Below are positions 23,978 to 33,371 of a DNA stretch of 64,000 nucleotides, piece by piece. A model generated the notes under the pieces. The model did not search any database. It was given only the letters and a program-made list of their open reading frames with translations, and was not told where the DNA came from. The position numbers were made by a program, and so were the translations under genes. The DNA lies in assembly GCA_036320915.1 (NCBI GenBank), contig JAXBDG010000011.1:1448501-1512500 (forward strand). Direction: 5' to 3'. Position 1 is the first letter of the stretch; each line of letters starts with the position of its first letter. Origin of the DNA: Linnemannia elongata. Lineage: Eukaryota; Mortierellomycota; Mortierellomycetes; Mortierellales; Mortierellaceae.

Positions 23978-25022
23978 ATGCCTACCCGCAACGCATACAT
24001 CGCCACCACGGCCGTCTTTTTGGCCACCTTTGGATTCCAGCTCGCCTCGCTTTTTGATCCCAAGTGGTAAGTTTGGCTGAGTTTTTTTATCCTTGGCAAC
24101 CTTCTTGGCTCTCTTGACTGGTATTAGGTGCCGTTGTTGTGTTTGCCTCAACTCATCCTTTCATGGGTTGTTGCCTGCCAAGAAACGTCTTTCAACAAAC
24201 TGCACTCCAGCCTGTCATACACAACACGCCCATCCTTCGTCTTCAATGAGCTTGCTCTCATACTCCACCCGTTGTTCCCATGGGCTCAAGGAGTACCTTT
24301 CCCACCCGTTTACTGACCAGCAGCGGGGCTACAAGAGAAAGGCTAAGGCAGTCACGTAAAGCTTGACGGACTGACTGACCGTTCTAACCTTCTTGACCCC
24401 GTACCTTATAACCTCATAGGGTCCAGTACAAGAGCCCTGAGCCATACTACACAGAGGCGAACTACGGTCTCTTCCAGAAATGCTCGACCCTGACGGATGA
24501 CTGCCGTCGATTCCCCCAAAAGTCTTGGGGTGATTGCGACCAGGACAGGGACAGTGGACGCTGGGTCAACCTCTGCGCCGAGTGGCGAGTCGCCTCTGGT
24601 TTCGCCATCTTCTCTGCCATTGTTGGCCTCTGGGTCCTTGCTGGTCTGGGCACTGTTCTCTACACCGGTGAGCGCTGGCACGCTACTGGCTGGAAGCACA
24701 TCCTTGGCCTCATCGGCATCTTTGGTACGTTTCTTTCCTTGTCTACTGTGAATCATTTCAGTTAATGGCTTGTGATCAGCTAAGAGGAGAGGTATGGGAT
24801 ATTAACCATGAACTTTTATATTTACGACGAGTAGCCGGACTTCAAGTTGTATGCATGGGCTTGATTGCACATGTCACCCAGACGTCGGCCATGTTTGCCC
24901 ACCACCACTACGGCCACTCTTTCATCTTTTCCAACGTTTCCTGGGTCCTGTCTGGTGCCTTGGCCTTGGGTGTGATCCTTTACGCCCGCTACGGCGCTCA
25001 GGGTTACATTGCCTTGGAGTAA
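23978..25022 (+). CDS. Claudin-like four-helix membrane protein
   Basis: Three exons: 23978-24066, 24420-24724 and 24835-25022, GT-AG with matching phases; 193 residues. The four transmembrane segments are YIATTAVFLATFGFQLASLF, FAIFSAIVGLWVLAGLGTVL, HILGLIGIFAGLQVVCMGLI and SNVSWVLSGALALGVILYA. The first extracellular loop carries a claudin/PMP22-type signature, NYGLFQKCSTLTDDC, matching the GLW-C-C pattern with Phe for Trp. Fungal members of this superfamily (Sur7/PalI and claudin-like proteins) sit in the plasma membrane and affect eisosomes, pH sensing or cell-cell contact. Which of these applies cannot be said. Confidence 0.8.
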
Positions 25023-25433
25023 AAGAAAAGATAGATGAAATCACAAAAACGAGAGCTGCTCCCTCCCTTCTGTACATACGAAATAAAACGAATTGGCTCG
25101 ATTTGCACCTACCTCATCTGCTACGTACACGCCCCAGGCGCTTCCTTTCTGCAGATCGCAAGGCAACTGGACGGGGGAACTTGCCCACATATATAGATTG
25201 ACGTAGATACACGTGACACGAAGGGTATTAAAATGGGGCTCGACCACCGCAATGTACCCTTTCTTCTTTACTCCTTCACTCCCTTCTCTTCCTCCTACAT
25301 CCCACACAGCACACTCCTCTCCACACCACAACACAACAACGAAACAATTACCAACCCTCAGTCTTTATCTTTATTCGCCACTCCTCGTCCTCGTCTTACC
25401 TGTCACCCACCCAACACACACACACAAAAAAAA
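25023..25433. other. Intergenic region upstream of the disordered protein
   Basis: It contains the 3' UTR of the claudin-like gene and a pyrimidine-rich leader with CACA repeats just before 25434. No gene is seen. Confidence 0.5.
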
Positions 25434-26570
25434 ATGGTTACGACACGCTCCAGAGGAAATAAGCAGGCCACCGGCTTGGACACTGCAGCCGCCAATGCCC
25501 CCACCGCCATGGACCAGCAGCAACCCAACTCAACAAACACAACAGCTTCACCACTCAAGCGCAAGAGTGGAACAACCGCCTCCACGGACGCCTCGCCTGT
25601 GAGCAAGATTGCAAAGACGGATCTAGATCCCGAACTGGATATGAATACAGAGCCAGTCATGCCCCCGGTACCTGCACCCACTCCCGTTGCAGCCTCGAAT
25701 TCGACTGCAGCAAAGGAGCATCGCAACCAGCTGCCTCGTCAACAGCAGCTCCCGGCTTCTGCTAGCATGTCGCAGCCTAGCCTTGACGATATCATTGCCG
25801 CTGCTACCGCCGGGTCGTCCGATCCTATTGTTTCAGCAGTTCCTCCCTCTGCTGCTGGCACTGCTACTGCTCCTTCGTCTAACGACAATAGAGCTCTTCC
25901 TGCGGTTGCTACTGCTCCTGAACCAACGCCAGCGGTTGAGGCGTCTTTGGAAGCCATGAAGGAGCCCGAGCCAGAGTCGGCCCCTCTGCCAGAGATGTCG
26001 ACCGTCCTCACAGAGCCACTTACACAGCAGCAACCACCAGCACCTACAGCCCCTGCATTGTCGACTATTGCCGCGCCAGCACCCGTCTCGGCTTCGACCA
26101 CAACCGCTGTAGCCAGTGGTCTTGGTGTCCCTCCCCCCGCCCCTGTCTTGGCTTCGAATGAGGATCCTACCGTCCATGGAGGTACTATTCCTCCTTCAAC
26201 CCATAACAACATCAACGGCGGAAGTAACAGCATTGTGCATCCGGATGCGTTTGCGATCAACCCTCACGTCAATGCCGTCGATCCTGCAGATCTGACGCCT
26301 ATGCCTTCTGCACCCCCACTCCCTACTTCCGCTGCATCGGGTACACTTGCAGATCAGAACAGCAACAAGGCAAAGGGAGAGGCAGCGATTGCGAGCAACA
26401 TCGGTATCAACACTGCTGGTGGTGGAGGAGGTATGGCGCCCACCGCTCCTGTTGTTGCTCCCTCTGGTAGTGGAGTGGAGCACAAAGCAGCAGATCACCA
26501 TCAGCAGCAGTCTGAGTCCGGTGCTAAACCAACAGTCGTCCCTGCCCAGCCTTTGTCGTCGGTTATCTGA
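25434..26570 (+). CDS. Low-complexity, probably nuclear protein of unknown function
   Basis: Single exon, 378 residues. The ATG follows an A-rich leader (AAAAAAAATGG); the same frame is open further upstream but that part looks like leader. The start MVTTRSRGNKQ and the short basic clusters PLKRKS and SKIAK (residues about 42-66) resemble nuclear localisation signals. The rest is Ala, Pro, Ser, Thr and Gln-rich with scattered acidic residues and no predicted fold. I do not recognise a family. The consistent codon use and bounded frame support a real gene. Confidence 0.6.
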   Translation: MVTTRSRGNKQATGLDTAAANAPTAMDQQQPNSTNTTASPLKRKSGTTASTDASPVSKIAKTDLDPELDMNTEPVMPPVPAPTPVAASNSTAAKEHRNQLPRQQQLPASASMSQPSLDDIIAAATAGSSDPIVSAVPPSAAGTATAPSSNDNRALPAVATAPEPTPAVEASLEAMKEPEPESAPLPEMSTVLTEPLTQQQPPAPTAPALSTIAAPAPVSASTTTAVASGLGVPPPAPVLASNEDPTVHGGTIPPSTHNNINGGSNSIVHPDAFAINPHVNAVDPADLTPMPSAPPLPTSAASGTLADQNSNKAKGEAAIASNIGINTAGGGGGMAPTAPVVAPSGSGVEHKAADHHQQQSESGAKPTVVPAQPLSSVI

Positions 26571-27572
26571 AGTGAGACCGGCGGTTATTTTTGAGAAACG
26601 CGTCTATTTTTTTTTTCTTTTTTTTTTCTTCTGTACATATCTTTCTTTTATTTTGTGCGATGTCTCTCGAATAAAAACAAAACACTTGCAAAAAGATGGT
26701 TGCGTTTTGAGGTTTTCAGTTTGGATCTGAATCGATGCAAGTGTATGTCTGACCGTTGACTGTTGCGAGAACGATCGGAACAATAATTCGGTATTAGTGA
26801 AAAGGTGCACGACAATACTCGGAGTATGTGTGAACTGAGATGGTTTGCTCAGTCATCAATCGCCATGTCATAGTCGTTCTTCTCTCCCCTCCTTCCCTCC
26901 CTCTCGTCTCCCTTTGCATTGGGGGTGGTGGTGTATGAATCTTCATTTCTGCTAATGCACGTCTAAAGTGTGCTTCGTACGTTGTTTCAAAACACCCAAA
27001 AACAAATAAGGGAGTCTGAGGAAATAATGACGGAGCAATTGAATCACTACTTCCATCGTCATTACTCAGGAGGAGTGCACTGGCTCCCTCTCTCACTTGT
27101 TCTTTTCTGTCTCTCGTCTGGTGGGTTCGAGCTGTGCTTTCAAGCTTCACAGGTAAAAAAAAAAAAAAAAAAAACGCTTCTCAATTGATCAAAAAATATA
27201 TGATACTGATAAAAAAAACTTGGAAACAGCACAACGATACAAAAAAAAAAAAAAAAAAAAAAAGAAAAGACGAGCGAATTGGTGGATGTGTCGTAAACGA
27301 TTGGTAAGGAGAAGATGAATAGCGGATACCTTCCTTTGCTCGTGCGCGAACAAACAAAACGCGTCCTCAAATGACTATGGGAAGCTAGATCATATCTAAC
27401 CCGTGTTGCATATATCAGTGATCAATCAGCTACTGGTGTGGTGATGTGAACGGGGATCGTTCACTTGTTCACGTTTCTGTCAATTCCCGGGACAAACGGG
27501 TTAAGGGGTATTTAGCTAGTAATAAAAACGAAGGATGGAGCAAATCAGCTCCTTCTGCTTTTTCTGATTTAT
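26571..27572. other. Intergenic region with poly-A/T runs
   Basis: It holds the 3' UTR of the previous gene, T-rich blocks at 26608-26629, and A runs at 27155-27174 and 27241-27263. No gene is supported. Confidence 0.55.
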
Positions 27573-28127
27573 TTAACCGACTTTTGATTTTTGTCTTGAC
27601 ATCGAACTGGAAGTCCCCGATATACTCAGGTATACCATCGCCTTCCTGTATGGACGCGCACCCGCGCTCGTCCCATCGACAACGATCAAGATCTCGTTCA
27701 GATCCTTTCCTTTCGCCATGTTGTGTGCCGCCAATCGATGAAAATCATCCATAGCACGCCCTGTCCACGAGTCCGCCAGACCTCCGCTGTTGTAGCCCAA
27801 CACCCGACCACAGGCCGACAGATCGTCTAACGGCGTAAACAGCACACAACACATCGATTTGGGGATCAATCCCTATCAGCAGCAACAACCCAAGGGTCTA
27901 CTTCATTGTCAGCACTCTTTTCCTACCTGCGTCTCGATCAACAACAATATGCGGTCTCCTTGGAACTCTCCCAGTCGTTCTTCAGAGAACTCAGTCCTTG
28001 ACGCTCTCGGTGCCATTGGGCTAATATAGATTCCCTTTCCCCCCTTTTTATTATCCCTTTCGCCTCCCCTTTGTATTATTATCTGTAGAAGCAGAACCCT
28101 CGCATTTCTCGCGTTTCCCGCGCTCAT
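27573..28127 (-). CDS. Unassigned two-exon ORF, possibly decayed
   Basis: Candidate exons 28127-27927 and 27872-27573 share phase 0 across a 54-base GT-AG intron (donor GTAGGA) and encode about 166 residues. The joined part reads as globular protein: FQGDRILLLIETQ, then PKSMCCVLFTPLDDLSACGR, GYNSGGLADSWTGRAMDDF and LNEILIVVDGTSAGARPYRK. After that the frame becomes Ser-rich and stops. Shifting the frame at about 27630 gives a protein-like continuation (PEYIGDFQFDVKTKIKSRLN), which suggests a frameshift in an older, longer gene. I do not recognise the family. The opposite strand also has plausible splice sites around 28080-28170, so strand assignment is not certain. Confidence 0.4.
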
Positions 28128-28891
28128 CCTCGCTCCCGTTGGAACCACGAGATCCCTCTGGTCCCATCTTGGTAAGCGCCTCGAGAACTTATCTTCTTGC
28201 GCGCGAGCATTGTTCTGCTTGTTCTTAGTAAATAGTTCCCTTTATTTATTAACGGACATCCGTCTCATACTCCACTAAGTAGACCGTACACGCCTTCAAC
28301 CATCGTCCTCCCTTCACGCTTTGGGACCCTTCATCATCCCTTTTCTTTGGATCCCAAGCCCTCCTGAGCATTATCAGGTAAGGGCCAATATCCCCCTTTT
28401 TGTTAGCGGTGGCATTCTTGTAGTTATAGTATCTTAGTGGTTAGTACTTTTTGTTAACAGATAGTAATCATCGTTATAGATCCACTTCACCGCACTGGTG
28501 TTCCATCGTTACCGTCAGCTGATGGTGCCGAGAGTGTTTGACTGGTAGACAGTTGCATAGACCGTAAAACAAACAAAATGAAGAGAAAGAGGCAAAGCCC
28601 ACCCTTCCTCCATGGCAAAACTAGAGACAGCATTTAACGATAATATCGGTGGAGTTCGCTATGACGAATCTCTCCCTGTCAATCCATTTTCTTCACTTCA
28701 TATTTTCGAGACCGAGAGAAGTTAGATGAAGCGATGAAATATCTAAGCAATAAAATTGGCAAAAATATAGGCGAGAAAAAGAAGAAAGGACGCGTTCATG
28801 GTGATAAAAATGCCGTTATGCGCAACATCGTATATCCAGCGAACGCTTGGGAGAAAAGAAAAAAAAGGATACATCAAAAGATGAGGAGAAG
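28128..28891. other. Intergenic region with unassigned plus-strand splice-like signals
   Basis: Plus-strand splice-like signals are seen: an acceptor TCTGTAG near 28087, a donor GTAAGC near 28171, and a donor GTAAGG near 28379. They may belong to a non-coding transcript. A 37-codon open frame at 28613-28726 is too short to support. Confidence 0.4.
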
Positions 28892-28963
28892 TGCCCACTG
28901 CAGGGATCGAACCTGCTACCTTCTGCTTACTAGGCAGACGCTCTACCAATGAGCTAAGCGGGC
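28892..28963 (-). tRNA. tRNA-Thr (anticodon AGT)
   Basis: 72 nt with a complete cloverleaf and no intron. The acceptor stem is GCCCGCT pairing AGTGGGC with one G-T pair, and the discriminator base is A. The D arm contains box A (TAGCTCATTGGTAGA). The anticodon stem is TCTGC/GCAGA with loop CTAGTAA. The T arm is GCAGG-TTCGATC-CCTGC, which includes box B. CCA is not encoded. The anticodon AGT (IGU) reads threonine ACU/ACC codons. Confidence 0.95.
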
Positions 28964-29034
28964 ATTTGAGCTTTTAGCTTCTTCTTGATGCCGCCAAGAA
29001 TTTTCCTGTCCATTTTGTTTAAAGGTTTCTAAAT

Positions 29035-29071
29035 ATCACGTGATAATATTGTTAACGAGACTCACGTGAGT
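29035..29071. promoter_or_regulatory. Two CACGTG palindromes
   Basis: ATCACGTGAT (29035-29044) and ACTCACGTGAGT (29060-29071) are perfect palindromes of 10 and 12 bases, both centred on CACGTG, the binding core of bHLH factors such as Cbf1/Pho4/USF types. They lie between the tRNA and the structured-RNA candidate, about 60 bases upstream of the latter. Confidence 0.6.
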
Positions 29072-29130
29072 CATGAAATAATTGATACGTTAAATGCTCC
29101 TCTGTTAAAAAAAATCGCATGCTAATAAAA

Positions 29131-29350
29131 GGGGATCTGGACACCCCGATGCTCCGCGACTATCGCGTGGGAGCAGACCCAGGGCATATCTGCCAAGTAC
29201 AAGACATCTAAATACACAAGTCCTTGTGGTGACTAGAGTCAAGGATATGGGTGTGATGGTTTCTGCCCGTGTGGCGCTTCTCTAGCCACACATGAGGATC
29301 GGAAATGCCCTGGTGCGACCAAGGATCTACGCGCAGCTGACGAGCGGCTG
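29131..29350 (+). ncRNA. Candidate structured non-coding RNA, family unknown
   Basis: No coding frame is present, but there are nested perfect helices: GGGG/CCCC (29131-29147); a stem TGCTC+CGCGA pairing TCGCG+GAGCA (29150-29175) with a three-base bulge; and a nine-base long-range helix CCAGGGCAT (29179-29187) with ATGCCCTGG (29305-29313). The long-range helix encloses two further hairpins, TCCTTG/CAAGGA (29221-29245) and GTGTGGC/GCCACAC (29269-29291). A small CAGC/GCTG hairpin follows (29334-29350). T-rich sequence with TTTT runs follows at 29372-29395, as a Pol III terminator would. I checked it by eye against U1-U6, U3, RNase P/MRP and SRP signatures and could not match any. Confidence 0.4.
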
Positions 29351-29721
29351 TTGGAGAATTGAATTAAAATGAGGATTTGTTTCTTATTTTATTTTCTTTC
29401 GTTTCTGTCGTGAAGAGCGACAGCAATTGTAGCGCAGAACCAGTGTTATTAGGACACGGACTGTCACGAGGAGGCGGTGCACTGAGGAGTTTCGTCTGTA
29501 GCTCTTTACTTCCGAGTTGTTTCCTTGTAATGTTTGTCAGAGAAATAAAATCGCGTACTAAAAAATGATATATAGCGACAGGGCCAAGTTCCTTCTCGTT
29601 GTTACTCAGGGGAGAGGTCCTGGCCAGAGTGATAGGACCGCTGTTAAGTCCTCAATTGGTACGGGGGGGGTGGAGGGGTTGTGGTAGCGTAGTAATAGTG
29701 GGATCCTAAAATAATACACGA

Positions 29722-29861
29722 CTGCAGGGCGCCAACGAGACTCTTGTCAATTCTGCTCTTGTGTAAAAGGACCTTGTATTAATAATATTGATGGGGGAAG
29801 GGTTAAGTACCTGCAGGGCGCCAACGAGACTCTTGTCAATTCTGCTCTTGTGTAAAAGGAC
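29722..29861 (+). repeat. Direct repeat of a 51-mer
   Basis: Two identical 51-base copies at 29722-29772 and 29811-29861, each starting CTGCAGGGCGCCAACGAGAC, separated by 38 bases that include an AT-rich segment. Perfect identity implies a recent local duplication. Confidence 0.95.
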
Positions 29862-30048
29862 AAGGAGCAGACGAAAGAGCTCGGCGCACTACTAATACTA
29901 GTCTGCTAGGAATGACTGCTAATCTAAAGCCTCGCCGCCACTGCCTAGCCACCACATCTTTTTGTAACATCGTTATTTGGCAATTATAGAATACCAGCTA
30001 CTGTTTCATTGGTGGGCGTTGTTCTTTTTCATCCCCTTACTTTGCCAC

Positions 30049-30049
<1 letters not shown>

Positions 30050-30084
<35 letters not shown>
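30050..30084 (+). repeat. 35-A homopolymer
   Basis: An uninterrupted run of A. It could be a retroposed poly-A tail, but no recognisable retroposed gene lies immediately upstream. Confidence 0.85.
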
Positions 30085-30086
<2 letters not shown>

Positions 30087-30595
30087 CATAAAGTGCCTTT
30101 CACAAGCTCCCTCCTGTCTTTTCGTTAACTTCTTTCTCTTCCACTTTTGACCCACCCATCCCCTATTTCCACCATACTATTCATCTGCCCTTTCTTCTTC
30201 TTTTTCTTTTTCTTTTGTTTTATTCATATCCTGGACAGCTTTTGATAAGCGACATAACGAGCGAGGACAGGGAGGCGTTGGAAACTAACCACGAATCGGC
30301 ACCAACAAACCTGCATTCACATAGACATCGCATCCATCGAACGAACTAGGAATCAAGGACTCGGCAGTACTCTATGGACCGGGAAACAACAACAACCAGC
30401 CCTCTCTCAACGACATGTACAGTTGGAAAAGAAGCAATGTGAAAGTTTTGGCATTGCGGTCATGTGGTTCATGGTCGTCATGCGCTGGTCATTGTCAGGG
30501 TCATTCCTTGCCATCAACAACTCATTGTGTTTTTTGCATTCCACCCTCATTTCAACGCGTTAGTCGGACGATGTCTCTCTCCCTCTTCCAGTCGA

Positions 30596-31097
30596 ATGCG
30601 GTCAAGAACCTCTCCTTCCTCCTCCGCTTCCTCCTCTGCTCGTCAAGTCAAGGTTAAGGTAGGAGCAACGGTAAGTGGCATCCGCACATTACCCCTCCAC
30701 TAGTGCAAAACCCATGAGAGGACGTCGAGAAAACGGCCAACCATCTCAACCCCACAGAAGACAGGTGGGATTCGATGGCTGGGGGCTTTATAGCTACGAA
30801 TTCTCTCATATGGCAAACAGCCGCGGGGGTGTTGGCTGGATGGTATGAGAGAATCGGGACTAGCGGGGACCATTATCCGAACCGATGCGATCCTGGTGAC
30901 CGTTATGGCACAAACTCATGAGGTTTTGCACAGAGGGTGGGGGGTGGTGGCGCGGATGCGTGTTGTTGTTTGTTGTTTTTTCGTTTCTGTTTTTCTTGTT
31001 AATGGCCATTAGGCTGGCAGTCGAAAAAAAAAATGACATTTCTTTTAGTTTCCTCTTTTTTGTGCTATAGCCACTTTCAATCTACAAGGCCTTCGAG
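30596..31097 (+). CDS. Possible small spliced gene or gene fragment
   Basis: Two candidate exons share phase 0: 30596-30658 (21 codons, MRSRTSPSSSA..., ending ARQVKVK before GTAGGA) and 31071-31097 (PLSIYKAFE, between CTATAG and GTAAGT). The 412-base intron contains the large inverted repeat at 30703-30931. A possible third exon after TTCACTGAG near 31468 would add HSNSVWKEDGRTMERLSY and a stop. I do not recognise the product. It could equally be chance splice-like signals in accessory DNA. Confidence 0.25.
30703..30931. repeat. 229-bp nested inverted-repeat (cruciform/hairpin) element
   Basis: The outer arms GTGCAAAACCCATGAG (30703-30718) and CTCATGAGGTTTTGCAC (30915-30931) pair with a single bulge. 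Middle arms ATTCTCTCATA (30800-30810) and TATGAGAGAAT (30844-30854) pair perfectly. Inner CAGCC/GGCTG (30818-30822/30834-30838) closes an 11-base loop. Partial pairing between arms (ACGG-containing segments near 30730 and 30892) continues the stem. No target-site duplication is evident. Confidence 0.75.
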
Positions 31098-32081
31098 GTA
31101 AGTGTGTTTTGCTGGACGATGTTTCTATATCCTTTTATTATTTTTTCTCCTTTCTTTCCTTTCGTCTTTTTCTTTTCGTTCGTCTTCCCTACTTTTCTTT
31201 CCTTTTGTTTCCCTTCTTCCCTTTTGTTTCCCTTCTTCCCTTTCCACCCCCTCCCCCTACTTTGTACACACTTCTTTTCTCGTTACGCCGTCGTTTTTCA
31301 TTTATTTCGGTATCTCTTCCTATGGTAAGTTGGAATATGAAGGTTGGACAAGCTGAATGTCAAGACAGGCAAGAAGCCATGCACATGAACAAACAAAACT
31401 GTAAACGTGGGAGACAAATGGTATACTTCACCCCCCTTCTTTTTTATTCGGTTCTCTCTCTTCACTGAGCATAGCAATAGCGTCTGGAAGGAAGACGGAC
31501 GGACAATGGAGCGTCTATCTTACTGAACTTGGGGATTAGTAAACGGGTGATACTGCTGGGTCATATTTCTGTAGCGATAGGAGGTGCTGCTGAGTCTGGA
31601 CTGGATGTTGTTGAAACAGAGATCTAACGTGAGGAGCTGTATCGGAGTTGGAGAATTGGACGCTGTTCCTCGACCGATTTATCAAGGACGATCTGGAGGA
31701 TGACTTGACCGGGGATGAATTTGAGGTACCGGACAATTGCGCGATGGGTAGTCAAGTCTTCATCAACAATAAAACGTTGCAGGAAACGAATTAGATGTGT
31801 CATGAGATGAAAAGTGATGATTTTATTCCTTGTTTGCATAAAATGGTTGATTTGTCTGTGCTTGTATTCCATGGTGAAAGCTCCTCATCTTTTCCTCCAA
31901 AGGAACATTCCCTCCTTCACTGGCAGTCTGCTCCCAAAGGGCAAAAAGAGGCCAAAAGCGTTATCTACTCATTGAACTGCAAATAAAGGGTACATGTTTG
32001 TGACCGGAATCGATGTGCCTGAGGTTATGTGTGTGTTGTACATGTACGGCTAGCTAGTTATCGATGAGGAGCTTTGGGGCA
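31098..32081. other. Intergenic region, pyrimidine-rich then unassigned
   Basis: 31130-31250 is almost pure pyrimidine, with a duplicated CTTTTGTTTCCCTTCTTCCC unit. Protein-like fragments of 50-80 codons occur at 31624-31872 on both strands, but none has a start, splice sites or a known domain. Confidence 0.4.
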
Positions 32082-32340
32082 TTACTCGTCTTTCTCCTCC
32101 CCCTCTTCGTCTTCCTCACCTTCGTTATCCTCTTCCTCCGCTTTGTTGCCATCGCCGCCGCTTGAGGCCTCAGCAACCTCCGCGTTGGCATCATCTTACT
32201 CGTCCACTTCCACTTCCTCTTCATCCTCCTGTTCTTCTTCCGGCTCATCGCCATCATTATCTCCTTCATCGTGCTCTTCTTCTTACATATCTTACGACGC
32301 TTCCTCCTCATCGCCACCACGCACTTTCTCCTCAGTTATT
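32082..32340 (-). pseudogene. Acidic C-terminal tail of a decayed protein gene
   Basis: Reading the minus strand from about 32340 to the stop at 32082 gives a frame dominated by Asp and Glu (for example EPEEEQEDEEEVEVDE and EEEDNEGEEDEEGEE), interrupted by TAA codons at 32283-32285 and 32196-32198. Upstream minus-strand fragments up to about 32890 are also protein-like but in shifting frames. This looks like the relic of a gene with an acidic tail. The family is not recognised. Confidence 0.45.
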
Positions 32341-33371
32341 AAAGGATCGAGTCGCAGGCCTCCATCTTGTTCATAAAAGAGCGACGTAAATAGGAAAAGT
32401 ATATAGCGTGCTCTTGAATTCTGTATCAAGAAGTAATCGACCAAGAGTAACGGTCCAAGATACCAACTCGCTCTCGCCACCGTCCTCCTCCCCGCAGGAC
32501 CTTCGAAAGGGTTTCAAGGTTGTTTTTTCTGTCTGTTCAATGTTTACCACGTCGGCCGCCAAGGATTTAGATCCAGGACACGAAAAGAGCATCTAAGACC
32601 CAACGAAGAAGACTCAAACATCTTCTTCAATCCGTCGACGCGTTCCTGAAAAAAGAAACCGAGGGGGGACTGGACGGAAGAGTCCAGCTTCCCTTTCATC
32701 CTTGAAAATTCAGACCAACCAGAGAGCTGATTTTTTTGTACACCAGAGGTCAGTTGGCACTGAATACGAAAAGTCGCGTTCAGGAATCGAGAACAATGGC
32801 GCATCAGTCGTCGAGCATTGCAATCCTTGGTCGATTGGAGGAAGTTGGTATAACTTGTTCATCTCATCCTCCTCGTCCAGGTAGATTATCAAACGCGTTA
32901 GAGGTACGTTTTTTTTTTGTTTTGCAGTTGGTATTTCAAACCAACTCCTTGTTGTTAGCTGTTTTTGCTACACAATCTGTAATAAGAAAAAATTTGAGTG
33001 TTCCTTTGAGAATCGGCATCTTGACTTCACGACATTGTGGCAGTGCCTTGTCCCTGTCAGACATTCAAAGCAGGGTTCATATTGATTCGATTTTTTCTTC
33101 AGATCTCTCATTTATTTGTTTATTCTAAGCGAAAGAGAAGGGAGGGAAGAGGTGAGCGAAACGGGCGAATGATCAGTACACACATGAAGACTGCAAAGTG
33201 CAGAGTGAAAATGGATAGTATCATGTCTCTAGACGTATAAGTGTAGCGATTTAGACATGTAAATATGGATTGGGTGTAAAAGTACAAGTTGCATGAATTA
33301 ATACAGTGGGGTTGTTGAGTGGGATAATAAGAAAGGTATGAGAGAGGTGATTGACACAACAAGGTGGCGCG
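32341..33371. other. Accessory intergenic DNA with minus-strand coding relics
   Basis: Fragments such as LPPIDQGLQCSTTDAPLFS (minus strand near 32800-32860) read as protein but lack an intact frame. No gene can be supported. Confidence 0.4.
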
